In this document: piece by piece, positions 9,076 through 19,067 of the stretch | Layout: each line of letters starts with the position of its first letter | Position numbering within the stretch: the first letter of the stretch is position 1 | NCBI GenBank assembly: GCA_963783095.1 | Contig: CAWAMR010000010.1 | Span: 1 to 64,000, forward strand | Direction: 5' to 3' | Length of the DNA stretch: 64,000 bases | DNA from: CAWAMR01 sp963783095 | GTDB lineage: Bacteria > Planctomycetota > Planctomycetia > Gemmatales > Gemmataceae | Program-made: the position numbers and the translations under genes | Notes under the pieces: model-generated | Told to the model about the DNA's origin: nothing | Databases searched by the model: none | Seen by the model: the letters and a program-made list of their open reading frames with translations, nothing else

Positions 9076-10496
9076 ATGAATGCACCAACCTACGAAAAAT
9101 TAAAAGCCCCGACCACCGGAACTCGCGTCACCGTTGAGGGCGGCACATGGAAGTTCCCCGACGACCCGATCGTCTGCCTCTTGCGCGGCGACGGCATCGG
9201 TCAGGACGTCGGCGGCTCGCCGGGCATCACCACCTGCGCCGTCAAGGTTCTCGACGCCGCCGTCGAAAAGGCCTACAAGGGCAAACGCAAGATCGTCTGG
9301 TTCGACGTTCATGCCGGCGACGTGGCCCGCGCCATGTACAATCCCGGCGTAAGCGATGAACAGGTCAAGGCCCTCCCCGAGGATGGCCAGCGCAAGATCT
9401 ATCTTCCCGACGACACGCTCAAAGCCTTCGAGTATTACCAGCCTCGGCCTGAAAGGGCCGCTCACGACGCCGATCGGCGGCGGTTTCCGCAGCATCAATG
9501 TCTTATCTGCGTTTCCGGTTCGACCTCTACGGCTGCGTGCGTCCCGTGAAGTACTTACAAGGGCGTCGAGGCTCCAAACAAGCAACGCCAACAAGGTCGA
9601 CATGTGCATTTTCCGCGAGAATACGGAAGATGTTTATTGCGGCATCGAATTCAAGAGCGGCTCCGACAAGGCCAAGAAAGTCATCGCGCTTCTCCGCGAA
9701 CTCGGCTACGGGCCGGACCTGGTGCTCGATTCCGCCGGCATCGGCATCAAGCCGATCTCGCCGGAACGCACGCGCCGACTGATGCGCATGGCGATCAAGT
9801 ACGCCCTCGAAAAGAAGTGCCCCAGCGTGACGCTCGGTTCACAAGGGCAACATCATGAAGTTCACCGAAGGGGCGTTCAAGGATTGGGGCTACGAGCTGG
9901 CGAAAGCCGAGTTCCGCGACAAGATCATCACGGAAGAGGAAGTCTGGGACGACATGAAGCCCGAATCGATCGCGCTGCGCGGCGGCAAGAAACCGGGCGA
10001 CGCCAACGGCCGACTACTCATCAAGGACCGCATCGCCGACAGCATGTTTCAGCAGATTCAGCTTCGGCCCGATGAATACTCCGTGGTCGCCACGCCCAAC
10101 CTCAACGGCGACTATCTCTCGGACGCGGTCGCCGCGCTGACCGGCGGCATCGGCCTGGCCGCCGGCGCGAATATCGGCGACGGCGCGGCGATGTTTGAGG
10201 CGACCCACGGCACCGCCCCCAAGTACACCGGCAAGAACATGGCCAATCCCGGCGCGGTGCTCCTGTCGGGCGTGCTGATGCTCGAGTTCATGGGCTGGTT
10301 CGAGGCCGCCGATCTGGTCAACAAGGGCGTCGAGAAAACCTTCGCCGAGAGCGACGAAACCGCCAAGAAGGGGCCGGGCGGCAAGCTGTACGTCACCTAC
10401 GACATTGCCCGTCAGTTCCCCGGTTACGGCGAACAGGCAGGGGCAAAGAGTTCGGAGTTTGCCGATCGGATTATTCAGCACATCAACGGGATTTGA
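9076..10496 (+). CDS. icd: NADP-dependent isocitrate dehydrogenase, five frame breaks
   Basis: Catalyses oxidative decarboxylation of isocitrate to 2-oxoglutarate in the TCA cycle. N-terminal sequence MNAPTYEKLKAPTTGTRVTV leads to LLRGDGIGQDVGGSPGITTC. Later blocks are GLKGPLTTPIGGGFRSINV, LRFRFDLYGCVRPVKYLQG (substrate Arg residues), NKVDMCIFRENTEDVYCGIE, ATPNLNGDYLSDAVAALTGG and ATHGTAPKYTGKNMANPG (cofactor region). All belong to one polypeptide but lie in different frames, with breaks near 9440, 9502, 9562, 9585 and 9838. The rejoined length of about 473 residues is normal. A central enzyme is unlikely to be a pseudogene, so indel error is the better explanation. GC is somewhat higher than in its neighbours. 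Confidence 0.85.
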
Positions 10497-10611
10497 CACA
10501 TGCTGTCGGTGAAACGGAAGTCCCAAGCTGTCACCACCACTTCTCGCCCGTCGCCGGTGGCGGCAAGTGGTAGAATGCCAATGGAACATTAGTCATTGGT
10601 GGAGAGACTCG

Positions 10612-10926
10612 ATGAGCCTGGACGAAGCGGTAATAGAGGGCACGATTCAACCCGATGGCACGCTGGTGCTCGACGAAAAGCCGAACCTTCCAGCCGGCCG
10701 GGTCCAGGTTATTGTGCAGACTCTTCCCGTGTTGACGGAAGGCGATCCATTCTGGGACATGATGAAGGAGATTTGGGACGGTCAGAAAGCACGCGGACAC
10801 GTTCCGCGCAGCACGGAGGAAGTGGAGGCAGAACGGCGGGAAACGCGAGAAAGCTGGGAAGAACGCCAAAAGGCGATCGAACGGCTTCAGGAAGAATCGC
10901 GCCGTCTGCGGGACCAGCAGCCATGA
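10612..10926 (+). CDS. Probable antitoxin partner of VapC
   Basis: A 104-residue protein from ATG 10612 with GGAGAG seven bases upstream. Residues 8-35 (VIEGTIQPDGTLVLDEKPNL, then PAGRVQVIVQTL) resemble the short beta hairpin domain of AF2212-like antitoxins. Residues 58-104 are a highly charged helix rich in Glu and Arg, suited to wrapping a toxin partner. Its stop overlaps the start of the PIN-domain gene (ATGATGA at 10923), typical of toxin-antitoxin operons. The antitoxin family is not certain. Confidence 0.7.
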   Translation: MSLDEAVIEGTIQPDGTLVLDEKPNLPAGRVQVIVQTLPVLTEGDPFWDMMKEIWDGQKARGHVPRSTEEVEAERRETRESWEERQKAIERLQEESRRLRDQQP

Positions 10927-11325
10927 TGATTTGCCTGGATGCCAATTGCGTGATCTACCTCATCGAACGCAATCCCATCTGGGGTCCGAAAGTTGTCGCA
11001 CGTTTGGCAGCGGCGAGAACAATTGGGGACACCGCAGCCATGTCCGATTTGGCGCGTTCGGAGTGTCTGATCGGTCCTCTGAAAACCGGCGACGCTGCGG
11101 TGCTTGGCCGACTACCAGCGATTCTTTTCGAGTCCGACCGTTCAAATATTACCGTTGACGGCGGCTGTTTGCGAGCGGGCTGCAGAGGTGCGTGTGGCCT
11201 CTGCTTTGAGAATCAAACTGCCGGACGCCTTGCACTTGGCGAGCGCCATCGTACATGGATGCGGCTTGTTCTTGACGAACGATGCGGCATGGCTCGATGT
11301 AGCGCTATTCCCGTGGAAGTGCTGA
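10923..11325 (+). CDS. VapC-type PIN-domain toxin, one frame break near 11103
   Basis: PIN-domain ribonuclease. The first half reads MICLDANCVIYLIERNPIWG with the first catalytic Asp, then SDLARSECLIGPLKTGD with the conserved acidic residue. One extra base near 11103 shifts the frame; the remainder reads LADYQRFFSSPTVQILPLT, KLPDALHLASAIVHGCGLFL and TNDAAWL, containing the Asp of PDALH and the TND motif. Rejoined, it is about 133 residues, normal for VapC. It forms a pair with the gene at 10612. VapC toxins usually cut tRNA or rRNA; the target here is unknown. Confidence 0.8.
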
Positions 11326-11360
11326 CCTGAAGGCAGACGGCTGGAAGCCGCCGCTACGAC

Positions 11361-11477
11361 TCACGCCAGTCCCATCTTTCCCGACCCATTCGCACCAACG
11401 AGCGCACAAACTCCGTCCAACTGCCATTTCACATGGCGAAGCCCGCGAAAATTCCTCGCTTCAATCGTGATACTCAT
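11361..11477 (-). pseudogene. AAA-family ATPase, N-terminal fragment
   Basis: From ATG 11477 the frame gives MSITIEARNFRGLRHVKWQL and VCALVGANGSGKMGLA before a stop at 11361, only 38 codons. The first strand and Walker A motif (GANGSGK) match RecF/SMC-like AAA_21/AAA_23 ATPases, in which several hundred residues should follow. Downstream sequence shows no continuation in any frame; it runs into the 3' end of the VapC gene. This is a truncated remnant. Confidence 0.65.
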
Positions 11478-11581
11478 TCCTGTTCTCCGGTTGGACATCC
11501 TCCGTGACCACTTTACCATGTGCGATGAGCAATCGGTAGTCCTGCATCCGTGGCAGTTAGTGAACCCCTGCTTCACCCACG

Positions 11582-11613
11582 AAACGAAAAGAACCAACCC
11601 ACCAGGTTGGTTC
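11582..11613 (-). terminator. Intrinsic terminator after the 12117-11656 gene
   Basis: Perfect 9-bp arms (GAACCAACC and GGTTGGTTC) enclose a 5-base loop. On the minus strand the stem is followed by TTTTCGTTTC. It lies about 45 bases after the stop of the secreted protein gene. Confidence 0.7.
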
Positions 11614-11655
11614 TCTCTTCGTTTGATCCTCATGGTTCGTTGAAAGTTCGCTCAC

Positions 11656-12117
11656 TTATGGTCGGATCGGCATTCCAGTCGGGCCGCCGTTGGGGATTGG
11701 TCCAGGTCCGCTCCCAAGAGCCACCATGCCGGGGCCGGCAGGCACATTCGCATTTGTGTTCGTATTCGTGTTGGTGTTCACATTCACATTTGCATTCAAC
11801 ACCGGCGGTGCTGAGTTGTAGTAGCTGACCGGGTAGAAGCAGTTTGAAGGCTGACACCAGTAGTACCACGCATAGGTATATGGGCAGTAGAAGCAATTGC
11901 AGCCATATCGGCTCGAGTAGCATTGGTAAGTCCAGTGGTTCCAGTTGCGTCCCGAGTAGTAGTGCCCACCGCTGAACTTGGTTCCATACGAGTTGTGAGA
12001 GATCGTGTGGTTGCTGTGCCCACTGCTGGCTGGATGTCCACCGGCGTGTCCGGCGGAAGCGGTGTTGGCAAGGGCAAGGGTGGTCAGAAGGGCGGCACTC
12101 ATCAGAATCGATCGCAT
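11656..12117 (-). CDS. Small secreted Tyr/His/Asn-rich protein
   Basis: From ATG 12117 the protein starts with a signal peptide (MRSILMSAALLTTLALANTASA), the predicted cut falling just before GHAGGHP. The mature part is low-complexity: Gly/His/Ser at the start, then a Tyr/Cys/Trp-rich block (NCFYCPYTYAWYYWCQPSNC), then alternating Asn-Val/Asn-Thr dipeptides (NVNVNTNTNTNTNANV) and a Gly/Pro tail. Similar short secreted proteins are common in planctomycetes; no function is known. The Asn-Thr repeat is encoded by a near-perfect hexanucleotide repeat at 11758-11800. A terminator follows at 11582. Confidence 0.75.
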   Translation of the reverse strand: MRSILMSAALLTTLALANTASAGHAGGHPASSGHSNHTISHNSYGTKFSGGHYYSGRNWNHWTYQCYSSRYGCNCFYCPYTYAWYYWCQPSNCFYPVSYYNSAPPVLNANVNVNTNTNTNTNANVPAGPGMVALGSGPGPIPNGGPTGMPIRP

Positions 12118-12281
12118 GACTATCTCCTTCAAGAGAAGTTGGTTTGTTTTCGAGGATCGTTTTCCCGAGTCCCTTTGACTCGTTCGTTCATCCTCGACAC
12201 CTCCTTATTGGGCCAATTCCCAACCTGTGACCGAAGAAAGTTGCTTTTTTTTTCAGAAATATGGAAAAAGGCTTGGGACGC

Positions 12282-14149
12282 TCATCTTGCAAGCAGCTTG
12301 AGTAAACTCGTCAGATATCGTATGACAACCACCGCAATGCCCATGCCCACCATCCCCAGCACGATCATAAGCGTTACCAAAAAGCGAAAGCTGAGCGTCA
12401 TTGTTCCTTCCGTCGAAAGAATCAACAGCATTGCGCCGGTGAGCGGGACAACGGTTGCGAAGGATTTGAAATGCGCCCAGCCATCTCCCCGCGAAGTGAA
12501 GTTCTTTCTCGTAGGATTCGCGCGAAGATTCCGCGTTGAAGAGCGGCGGTAGAAACACTCGGAGAACCAGAAATTGAATGGCGAGATACGAGTAGATCAG
12601 AGTGATGACACAACATAAAGCGAACGAGATGAAAAAATGGGCATAAGTCTGCCAGGGAACTCCACCCACAAGAAGGTCGATGCTCAGCGGAAAGAACATT
12701 CCCCCAGGAAGCCAGCCTGCCAGAGCGAGGACTACTTGAAGGGTACTGAGTTGCAAGAATCTTCGCCGTAATCGATCCACTTCCTCACCCGACATCGGCT
12801 CTCGATGCACATGACGAATCCAGTCTCTTCGGAGCCGGTACAAGAACCAAACTGCGATGCTGATACAAGGAATGTAGACCAGTGCGTTGTAAGGTGGGAT
12901 CAACGATACGAATGCCGCTTGTTGTGCAGGCTGGAGGTGCATCTCCACCATGTTGTAGATGATATTGGGACCTGTCGCAATCAAATGGGGCGTGACGATC
13001 ATCAACAAAATGGCAGAAAACGGGTGTTTCTTTGCGAATCGAGTCAGGCGGCCGGCGGGAGGAAGTGAGGATTCGATTGCCGACAATTCAGCGGCGCAGG
13101 AGCGCCTGAGCCAAAGCCTGGGCGTCCGGATAGCGCTGTCGGGGGTCCGGATGCAAACACCGGCGCAACACGCGCCGGACCACGGGTGGTATTCGCTCGC
13201 TGTCGGCAATCATCGCCTCCAAAGGTTGCCGACGAAATGTCAGAAGCTCCGGCAAAAAATCCCTGATCTTCCTCTCCGCCAAGGGAGGCAGCGGCACATC
13301 GCCGGTGAGGAACTCCACCAAAACAATCCCGAGCGAGTAAAGATCGGATTTGGCATCGACAGCGCCCGATTCATCGGACGATTTTCGCATAAAGGCGGCG
13401 AGATGTTCGGGGGCCATATAGACAAAAGTACCGCCTACTCCCGAACCCGAGTTTCCACTCGTATCGACGGCGACATTGAAATCAGCCAGGTGTGGCTTGC
13501 CGTAACGGTTCAGAAGAATGTTGGCAGGTTTGATGTCGCAGTGCAAAACCCCGCGAGCATGGGCGAATGCCAATGCTTCGGCCAACCTCGCACCGAGCCG
13601 GCAAACTGCCTCTGCGAAATTGCTCTGGGCCAGTTCCTCACGGAAGCGCAATGCAACCGGGTCGAAACCGATCGCTTCGGTCGCCAATTCATCGAGAGTG
13701 TCGAGGAGAATCTTCCCTGAAGATCGGTTCCCCTTTTGATGAAGGTGAGCAATCACTTTCGCGAGTGTTGGGCCTGGGACATATTGCAGGCAGAGGCAGT
13801 GTTTTCCGCTTTCGGCATCTGCAAATTCGGAGTAGACCCGAACGATGTGATCGTGTTCCAGGCCGGCCAGAGCCAACCCTTCACTGTGCCCTGGACGTTC
13901 GGAAACCTTCAATGCGACGTCGCGCTCCAGGGAAATTTGACGAGCCAGATAGACTGCTGCGAACGCGCCGCGTCCTAACTCGCGGAGGATCACAAAATCA
14001 CCGAATGCTACAGGCGGAGCAGGGTATTGCGCAAGATTCTTCATCAGTGCAGAACCGGGGGGTGGTCCTTGGATCGTCTTTTCAACGGACGCCGAGTTGG
14101 ATAGGGCAAAGATGTCCGTTTTCGGAGTCGGAGACGGGTCGATTGACAT
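12282..14149 (-). CDS. Ser/Thr protein kinase with C-terminal membrane domain, two frame breaks
   Basis: About 622 residues when rejoined. Residues 50-350 are a Hanks-type kinase: glycine loop LGRGAFAAVYLA, Lys in DVALKVS, catalytic loop HCDIKPANILLN (HCD in place of HRD), and APE motif MAPEHLA. The metal-binding DFG is replaced by DFN (HLADFNVAVD). After a frame break near 13092 the protein continues ELSAIESSLPPAGRLTRFAK and enters a membrane region with about six helices. A second break near 12478 leads to VVPLTGAMLLILSTEG and the end at 12282. It follows an ECF sigma gene by 25 bases in the same direction, the usual planctomycete pairing, suggesting that the kinase modulates that sigma factor or its output. 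Confidence 0.85.
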
Positions 14150-14174
14150 GGCGATGATTCAACGAGATAGACGA

Positions 14175-14915
14175 TCAATTCCACCGATCCAGAGCGGGTC
14201 GGCAGTATTCGTAGAGATCGAGTTCCATGAGTTCGGCCTCAAGCGATTCGCGGTTTGGATTGTCGATACTTTCGGCCAAATCCGCAAGCAGAATATCGGC
14301 GAACTTGTCCCGCGCCCTTTGGAGAGCCTTCCTCATCGTGGCAGGAACGATCTGGCGCTTCAGATCGACGCTCAAGATGCGCGCCATTTCATCGGAGTGC
14401 TGATCGGGATGGTCGACGCGGTAGCGCAAGACCGTGTGATAGGGCTGCCCGGATTGGCTCTCCAAGTTCGATAACGCTTGCCAGGCACGCTCCATCAACT
14501 CATCGCGCCAACAACGAACGAACGTCGCGTCGAGTGCGGCTTCGGCTTCATCCAGGACTTCGGGTTCTGGAGCATTTTCAGGAAGTGCTCGCGGCAAACG
14601 CTGCGCTTTTCGGCGCGATTCGTAAATCAGGTTGCGAAGGATACCTTTGAGAAAATCCCGAAATCGACCTCGTGAAGAATCCGCTCGTCGATAAGCGCCC
14701 TGAAGAAACAGTACGGCAAATTCCTGAGCCAACTCCTGGGCTTGCTCCTCATTACGAGTCGCTCCGAGCAGATAGCGCTGCACCGTGCGCCCATAACGCT
14801 GAAGCAAGTTCCATAGCGCAGCCCGTCCCTCGGGTAAGTTCGCATCCGCTTGAGCTTCGCGGATTTGTTCCCAACAGGTCGAAATTGCGCTGAGACGCTC
14901 GTTGGAAATGTCCAT
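14175..14915 (-). CDS. ECF-like RNA polymerase sigma factor
   Basis: 246 residues from ATG 14915. Region 2 is visible at about residues 38-105 (LLQRYGRTVQRYLLGAT, EEQAQELAQEFAVLFLQ, RGRFRDFLKGILRNLIYE). Region 4 is partly visible at about residues 165-215 (YHTVLRYRVDHPDQHSDEMA, ..TMRKALQRARDKFADIL), with a helix-turn-helix that is less canonical than usual. ECF groups genetically linked to Ser/Thr kinases are well described in planctomycetes, and this gene is followed 25 bases later by such a kinase. A tandem-repeat hairpin (14934-14998) lies immediately upstream. Confidence 0.8.
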   Translation of the reverse strand: MDISNERLSAISTCWEQIREAQADANLPEGRAALWNLLQRYGRTVQRYLLGATRNEEQAQELAQEFAVLFLQGAYRRADSSRGRFRDFLKGILRNLIYESRRKAQRLPRALPENAPEPEVLDEAEAALDATFVRCWRDELMERAWQALSNLESQSGQPYHTVLRYRVDHPDQHSDEMARILSVDLKRQIVPATMRKALQRARDKFADILLADLAESIDNPNRESLEAELMELDLYEYCRPALDRWN

Positions 14916-14933
14916 GTGTTCCCATTTTCGGAG

Positions 14934-14998
14934 AACAGTTTTCAGTTTTCAGTGTTCAGTTAGAAACACCAGAATCTTAGCTGAACACTGAACACTGC
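14934..14998. repeat. Inverted tandem-repeat hairpin, unit TCAGTTT/TCAGTGT
   Basis: The left arm 14934-14961 repeats TTCAGTTT/TTCAGTGT; the right arm 14980-14998 has the complementary CTGAACACTGAACACTG. The loop is about 18 bases. The arm nearest the sigma-factor start ends 19 bases upstream of its ATG (minus strand). Confidence 0.75.
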
Positions 14999-15001
14999 TC
15001 T

Positions 15002-16428
15002 CTATGCCACAATTTCCTTGACCACCTTGCCGTGCACATCGGTTAATCGAAAATCTCGCCCCGCATAGCGGAACGTGAACTTCTCGTGGTCGAAGCCCAG
15101 CAGATGTAAAATAGTCGCATGTAAGTCGTGGACGTGGACCTTCTTTTCCTCGGCCTTGAACCCAAATTCATCCGTCGCTCCGTGTACATAACCGCCTTTA
15201 ACACCCCCACCCGCCATCCACATGGTGAAACCATGATGGTTATGATCGCGTCCGTTGATTTTGCCCTGGTTCGAGCCTGGTGTCGGTAACTCCACCACCG
15301 GTGTCCTGCCAAACTCACCGCCCCAGATCACCAGCGTTTCTTGCAGTAGCCCCAGTCTTTTCAGATCAGCGAGCAATGCCCCAATCGCTTGATCGCATTG
15401 CTTGGCCAGTTTGCGATGTTCGATCGCAAGATCGTCGTGGCTATCCCAGGGCTGCCCCTGTCCGTGCCAGACCTGCACAAACCGCACGCCGCGCTCAATC
15501 AGCCGCGCGCTATGAGTATTTGTCGTGCCTGCGTCCCAGGGCCATACGCTTCCAGAATATGCTTGGGTTCTTTGTTCACGTCGAAGGCATCTGCTGCTTC
15601 CATCTGCATCCGATAGGCCAACTCAAACGATTGAATGCGCGATTCCAGTTGGGGATCGTTGGGGCGCTGGGCCTTGTGTTTCTCGTTGAGTTGATGGAGA
15701 AGATCGAGTTGCCGGCGTTGTTCCGAATTGCCGGTGTAGCGGTTCTTGACATTTTGAATCAGTTTCTCGATGTCGGTGTGCTGGGTGTCGATGTAAGTTC
15801 CCTGGTACACACCAGGGAGAAACCCCGCCTGCCAGTTCTGCGATTCCTGAATCGGATAACCGCCCGGACACATGGCAATGAATCCCGGCAGGTTTTGGTT
15901 GATGCTGCCCAGACCATAGGTGACCCAGGAACCCATGCTCGGCCGGATCTGTCGAGCCTCCCCACAGTTCATGAGCATCAGCGACGGTTCGTGGTTCGGC
16001 ACATCGGCGTGCATCGACCGGATGATGCACATGTCGTCGATATGCTTTGCCGTATGTGAGAAGATTTCGCTGACTTCGATCCCGGATTTCCCGTACTTCT
16101 CGAACTTGAAAGGTGAGGCAAAGGCCGCTCCCGTTTTTCGCTCGGTGGGCAGATTCGGTTTGGGTAACGCTTTCCCGGCGTTCTTCGTCAGCGCCGGTTT
16201 GGGATCAAACGTATCCATGTGCGCGGGGCCGCCGTTCATGAAAAGATGGATCACCCGCTTCGCTTTACCGGGAAACTGAGGCTGCTTGGGCGTGAGCGGA
16301 TTGAGTGTATCCGCTGCCGAGAGGACGCCATCCTGAAGCAACGAAGCCAGACCAAGGGCACCGAAGCCCATTCCAGATCTTTGGAGCATTTCACGGCGCG
16401 ACGGCGAAGAAAAGAGATTCATGGTCAT
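15002..16428 (-). CDS. DUF1501 family secreted protein, one frame break near 15493
   Basis: About 475 residues. ATG 16428 gives MTMNLFSSPSRREMLQRSG followed by FGALGLASLL, a Tat-type signal. Conserved blocks are HLFMNGGPAHMDTFDPKP, MHADVPNHEPSLMLMNCG and PSMGSWVTYGLGS; after the break they continue with RFVQVWHGQGQPWDSHDDLA, LVIWGGEFGRTP, NGRDHNHHGFTMWMAGGGVK and HDLHATILHLLGFDH. These alkaline-phosphatase-superfamily-like proteins, abundant in planctomycetes, usually form operons with DUF1549/DUF1553 cytochrome-like proteins. No such partner is adjacent here. The enzymatic role is not established. Confidence 0.88.
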
Positions 16429-16452
16429 CGTGGCAAACTCCCGGTCCGGCAT

Positions 16453-16674
16453 TTAGAGGGTAAACAATTTGTGTACGGGGCATGAAAAACCCGAAAGAAC
16501 ATCTTCCCCACTTAGCACTGCGTTATCGTGAAGCAATCGACCTTCATCCGGCTGGCGATAGATTGTCACGCATTGAAGCTCAGGATCGACGACCCACACG
16601 AGACGGACACCCGCAAAGAAATATTCGCGGAGCTTGTCGCGTATTTGGCGTGGAGTGTTGCTTGGCTCACTTCT
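16453..16674 (-). pseudogene. Uma2-family (DUF820) endonuclease-fold protein, C-terminal remnant
   Basis: The frame reads SEPSNTPRQIRDKLREYFFA, GVRLVWVVDPELQCVTIYR, SGEDVLSGFSCPVHKLF. These are the last conserved blocks of Uma2 proteins (S.SN...EI..KL.EYF..GV..VWVVDP). The N-terminal two thirds, including the first acidic catalytic residues, are absent because the VOC gene ends inside this region (16667). It is a truncated remnant of a family very abundant in planctomycetes. Confidence 0.7.
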
Positions 16675-17537
16675 TCGGCCCAACCAACTCAACAAAGTTT
16701 CCGTCCGGGTCGCGCACGATTGTCAGCCACATTTCCTTGGCAATGCTCGCCGGGATTTCCTTGGGCGTCTTGGCGATCGGCTTGACTCCTGCTTTCTCCA
16801 GGCGTTTCAAGGCGGCGCTGGTATCCGCAACCATGATCGTGATGTAGCGGAAGCCAAGTTGAGAGTGAATAAACTCGGTGTCGCCCTTCTTTGGCTTCTC
16901 CTTGGGCAGTTCCATCAACTTCAAGGTGGTTGCACCAGGCCCGTCACCCAAGGCCAGTCTGTGAATCTTCAAGCTCGCGCCGTTGGTAAGCCCGACGTCC
17001 TTGGCGAATTCGCCCGAGACATCGAAGCCTGGGAGTTCCTTGAAACCGATTGCTTCCGTGTAGAATTTAACCGATTTCTCGACATCGGCAACGACGGTGC
17101 CAAGATCGATCGTTGGAGTGGCAAATTCGCCGGGAACCTTATTGTCGGCGATCTTTGCCGCCGCAAGTGCATTTCGCGCATTTTTGAGTTGTTCCAGCGC
17201 TTGTCGTCGAGCTTCCTCAGCACGTTCTTGAGCTAATTCGGCCTGTAACTGCGCCTTTTCGGCTTCCCGCCGGGCCTTTTCGGCTTGCCGGCGCCAGCTC
17301 GGCTTGTTTTAACTTCTCAATATCCTCTTGACTTTGTGCTGCGCCGTCGGCACGAACTTCGCCACTGTCCTGCTCCCGCTGAGCAGCGCAGTGCTACTTC
17401 GTCGGCGAGTCTGCTGGCCTCTTCGAGTGCCTGACGAGCCTGCTGCTCCTTGTCGTGCGCCCGTAAAGTCTGAATATATGTCGTCGCGCAAGAAGGGAGG
17501 CGGCGACGACGACCAATCCGAAGACAAGACGATTCAT
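16667..17537 (-). CDS. VOC-domain protein with N-terminal anchor and coiled-coil stalk, three frame breaks
   Basis: About 290 residues when rejoined. ATG 17537 begins MNRLVFGLVVVAASLL, a signal peptide or anchor. After a break near 17487 comes YIQTLRAHDKEQQARQALEE; after a break near 17395, EQDSGEVRADGAAQSQEDIE; after a break near 17297, RQAEKARREAEKAQLQAELA and further Ala/Glu/Arg heptads: a coiled coil of about 110 residues. Residues 150-290 are a glyoxalase/VOC fold (TPTIDLGTVVADVEKSVKFY, LGFRYITIMVADTSAALKRL, DPDGNFVELVGPKK). A single VOC protein on an exported coiled-coil stalk is unusual. The metal-binding residues are not complete enough to name an activity. Confidence 0.75.
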
Positions 17538-17631
17538 ATGAGAGTCTCCATCGAAAAAGTAGGATAGAGATGATTGTATCCAAAGTGATGGCAGCGATGC
17601 AACGGTTTGCATTGCCGACAAGTCGGAAGAG

Positions 17632-18513
17632 TCAAACTGCTGTCGGCACGAGTTTGTTCGCGGGCGGCTTTCGCAGATCCCAGACGAGCTGGGCGCAACG
17701 CAACATCCAAAGTATGTAGTAACTGATGTCGATTTCCCACCACTTGAAGCCTTGATTGGCGGAACTCATGTAGTGATGGTGGTTGTTGTGCCAGCCTTCA
17801 CCGAGCGTCACGATGGCAACCAGCGCATTATTTCGGCTGGCATCCGTCGTTTTGAATCGTCGCGATCCGAATACGTGACAGGCGGAGTTCACGAGGAAGG
17901 TGCCGTGATAGAGCAACACGGTACTGATGATGAAGCCCCAAACGACCCCGCTCCAACTATCGATCAGGAAGCAGAGAATACCAAGAACCAGACCGGGGAG
18001 CCAATGAAATGTTTCGAGGAAGCGAAGCTCCGGGTACTTAACCAGGTCCCGCATATTCGAAAAATCTTTACCTCGGTTCCGCGTCGAGAGAACCCAGCCG
18101 ACGTGCGACCACCAAACCCCATGTTTGATGGGTGAGTGCGGATCATCTTCTTGATCGGAATGCTTGTGATGACGGCGATGATTCGAAGCCCACCAGAGAG
18201 GACCCTTTTGTAGCGCACTGCATCCCAACCAGGCCAGGACAAATTGGAAGAGCCGGCTCGTTTTGTAGGCGCAGTGCGCAAAATACCGGTGGTAGCCGGC
18301 GGTAATGCCGAACATTCGGATGAAGTACAAGCCAGCGCACAAACTCAGGGAGGTCCAGGTGACCGGGACAAAGAACACAAATACCACTGCGAGGTGAATG
18401 GCCAGGAACGGCCCTTTATTAATATTGAGGGCAATATAACGCAGTGCTTGGAAGACATGGGACCGAGGCGCAATCATGGATGTAACAGCTTGCCCTGTCG
18501 TCGGAGGGTTCAA
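17632..18513 (-). CDS. Membrane fatty acid (acyl-CoA/acyl-lipid) delta-9-type desaturase
   Basis: 293 residues, intact. It shows the three histidine boxes of the diiron desaturases: HRYFAH, HRRHHKHSDQ and GEGWHNNHHHY, spaced normally. It also has four hydrophobic helices, AGYHRYFAHCAYKT and WWASNHRRHHKHSDQEDDPH. It introduces a double bond into a saturated acyl chain, using O2 and an electron donor, at the inner membrane. The next minus-strand gene downstream is the VOC protein. No electron-donor gene is adjacent. Confidence 0.92.
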   Translation of the reverse strand: MNPPTTGQAVTSMIAPRSHVFQALRYIALNINKGPFLAIHLAVVFVFFVPVTWTSLSLCAGLYFIRMFGITAGYHRYFAHCAYKTSRLFQFVLAWLGCSALQKGPLWWASNHRRHHKHSDQEDDPHSPIKHGVWWSHVGWVLSTRNRGKDFSNMRDLVKYPELRFLETFHWLPGLVLGILCFLIDSWSGVVWGFIISTVLLYHGTFLVNSACHVFGSRRFKTTDASRNNALVAIVTLGEGWHNNHHHYMSSANQGFKWWEIDISYYILWMLRCAQLVWDLRKPPANKLVPTAV

Positions 18514-18578
18514 ACAAACTCCTCGCCAAATGGCGTCAGAGTGATAAGAGAGAAATCAGAAGGTTGGATTCGCAGCGA

Positions 18579-18778
18579 TCAAGTGATAGGGGCTGTGGTA
18601 CCTTTGCGGATGGCTCGTTGCTTCCGCAATTCAGCGCACGGCGCAATTCGCATGGCTTCTCGTAATATTCATGCTTGCGCAGTTCTTTCTTGAGCCCGCT
18701 GCGCTCCAACAGTTTCTTGAATCGGCGCAAGGCCGCGCCAATGGGTTCGCGATCGTGAACACGCATCTTGATGGCCAT
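18579..18778 (-). CDS. rpsU: 30S ribosomal protein S21, one frame break near 18638
   Basis: MAIKMRVHDREPIGAALRRF, then KKLLERSGLKKELRKHEYYE is the conserved S21 sequence. After KPCELRR one base is missing; restoring it gives AELRKQRAIRKGTTAPIT and a stop at 18579, the expected basic C-terminus. Without correction the tail would become a non-conserved, Cys- and Leu-rich extension. The corrected length is about 66 residues. S21 binds the small subunit near the anti-Shine-Dalgarno region and aids initiation. Confidence 0.9.
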
Positions 18779-19067
18779 GAAACCTCACTTGCCTTTTCCC
18801 CTCCAAGTATCGGTGGAGAGGCATCACCATGAATTCAGCGAATGCTTTATTCTAAGATATTCGTCCGCCGGAACAACCTGCTCTTGCCAATTTTTTTGCG
18901 GATTCACGAACGGAACCCTCCAAGAGACGTGAGCCGGGCTTCGAGTATTTCCCCTACCCGTTCTGTTTTGACAATTCAACCGCAAAAACGGCAACCGGGT
19001 GGAGGATCCAAGAATCCGATACCCGGCTGCGATTATTTCGTCGGAATCAAACGACTTACATCAGCTG

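Noticed and set aside
9356..10075. Independent gene in the middle of icd
   Set aside because: It contains only the central blocks of isocitrate dehydrogenase in a shifted frame; one icd gene explains all three pieces.
12253..13209. Separate membrane protein gene downstream of the kinase
   Set aside because: Its conserved part begins exactly where the kinase reading frame breaks, and the kinase-plus-membrane architecture fits a single protein. Its apparent N-terminus is out-of-frame kinase sequence.
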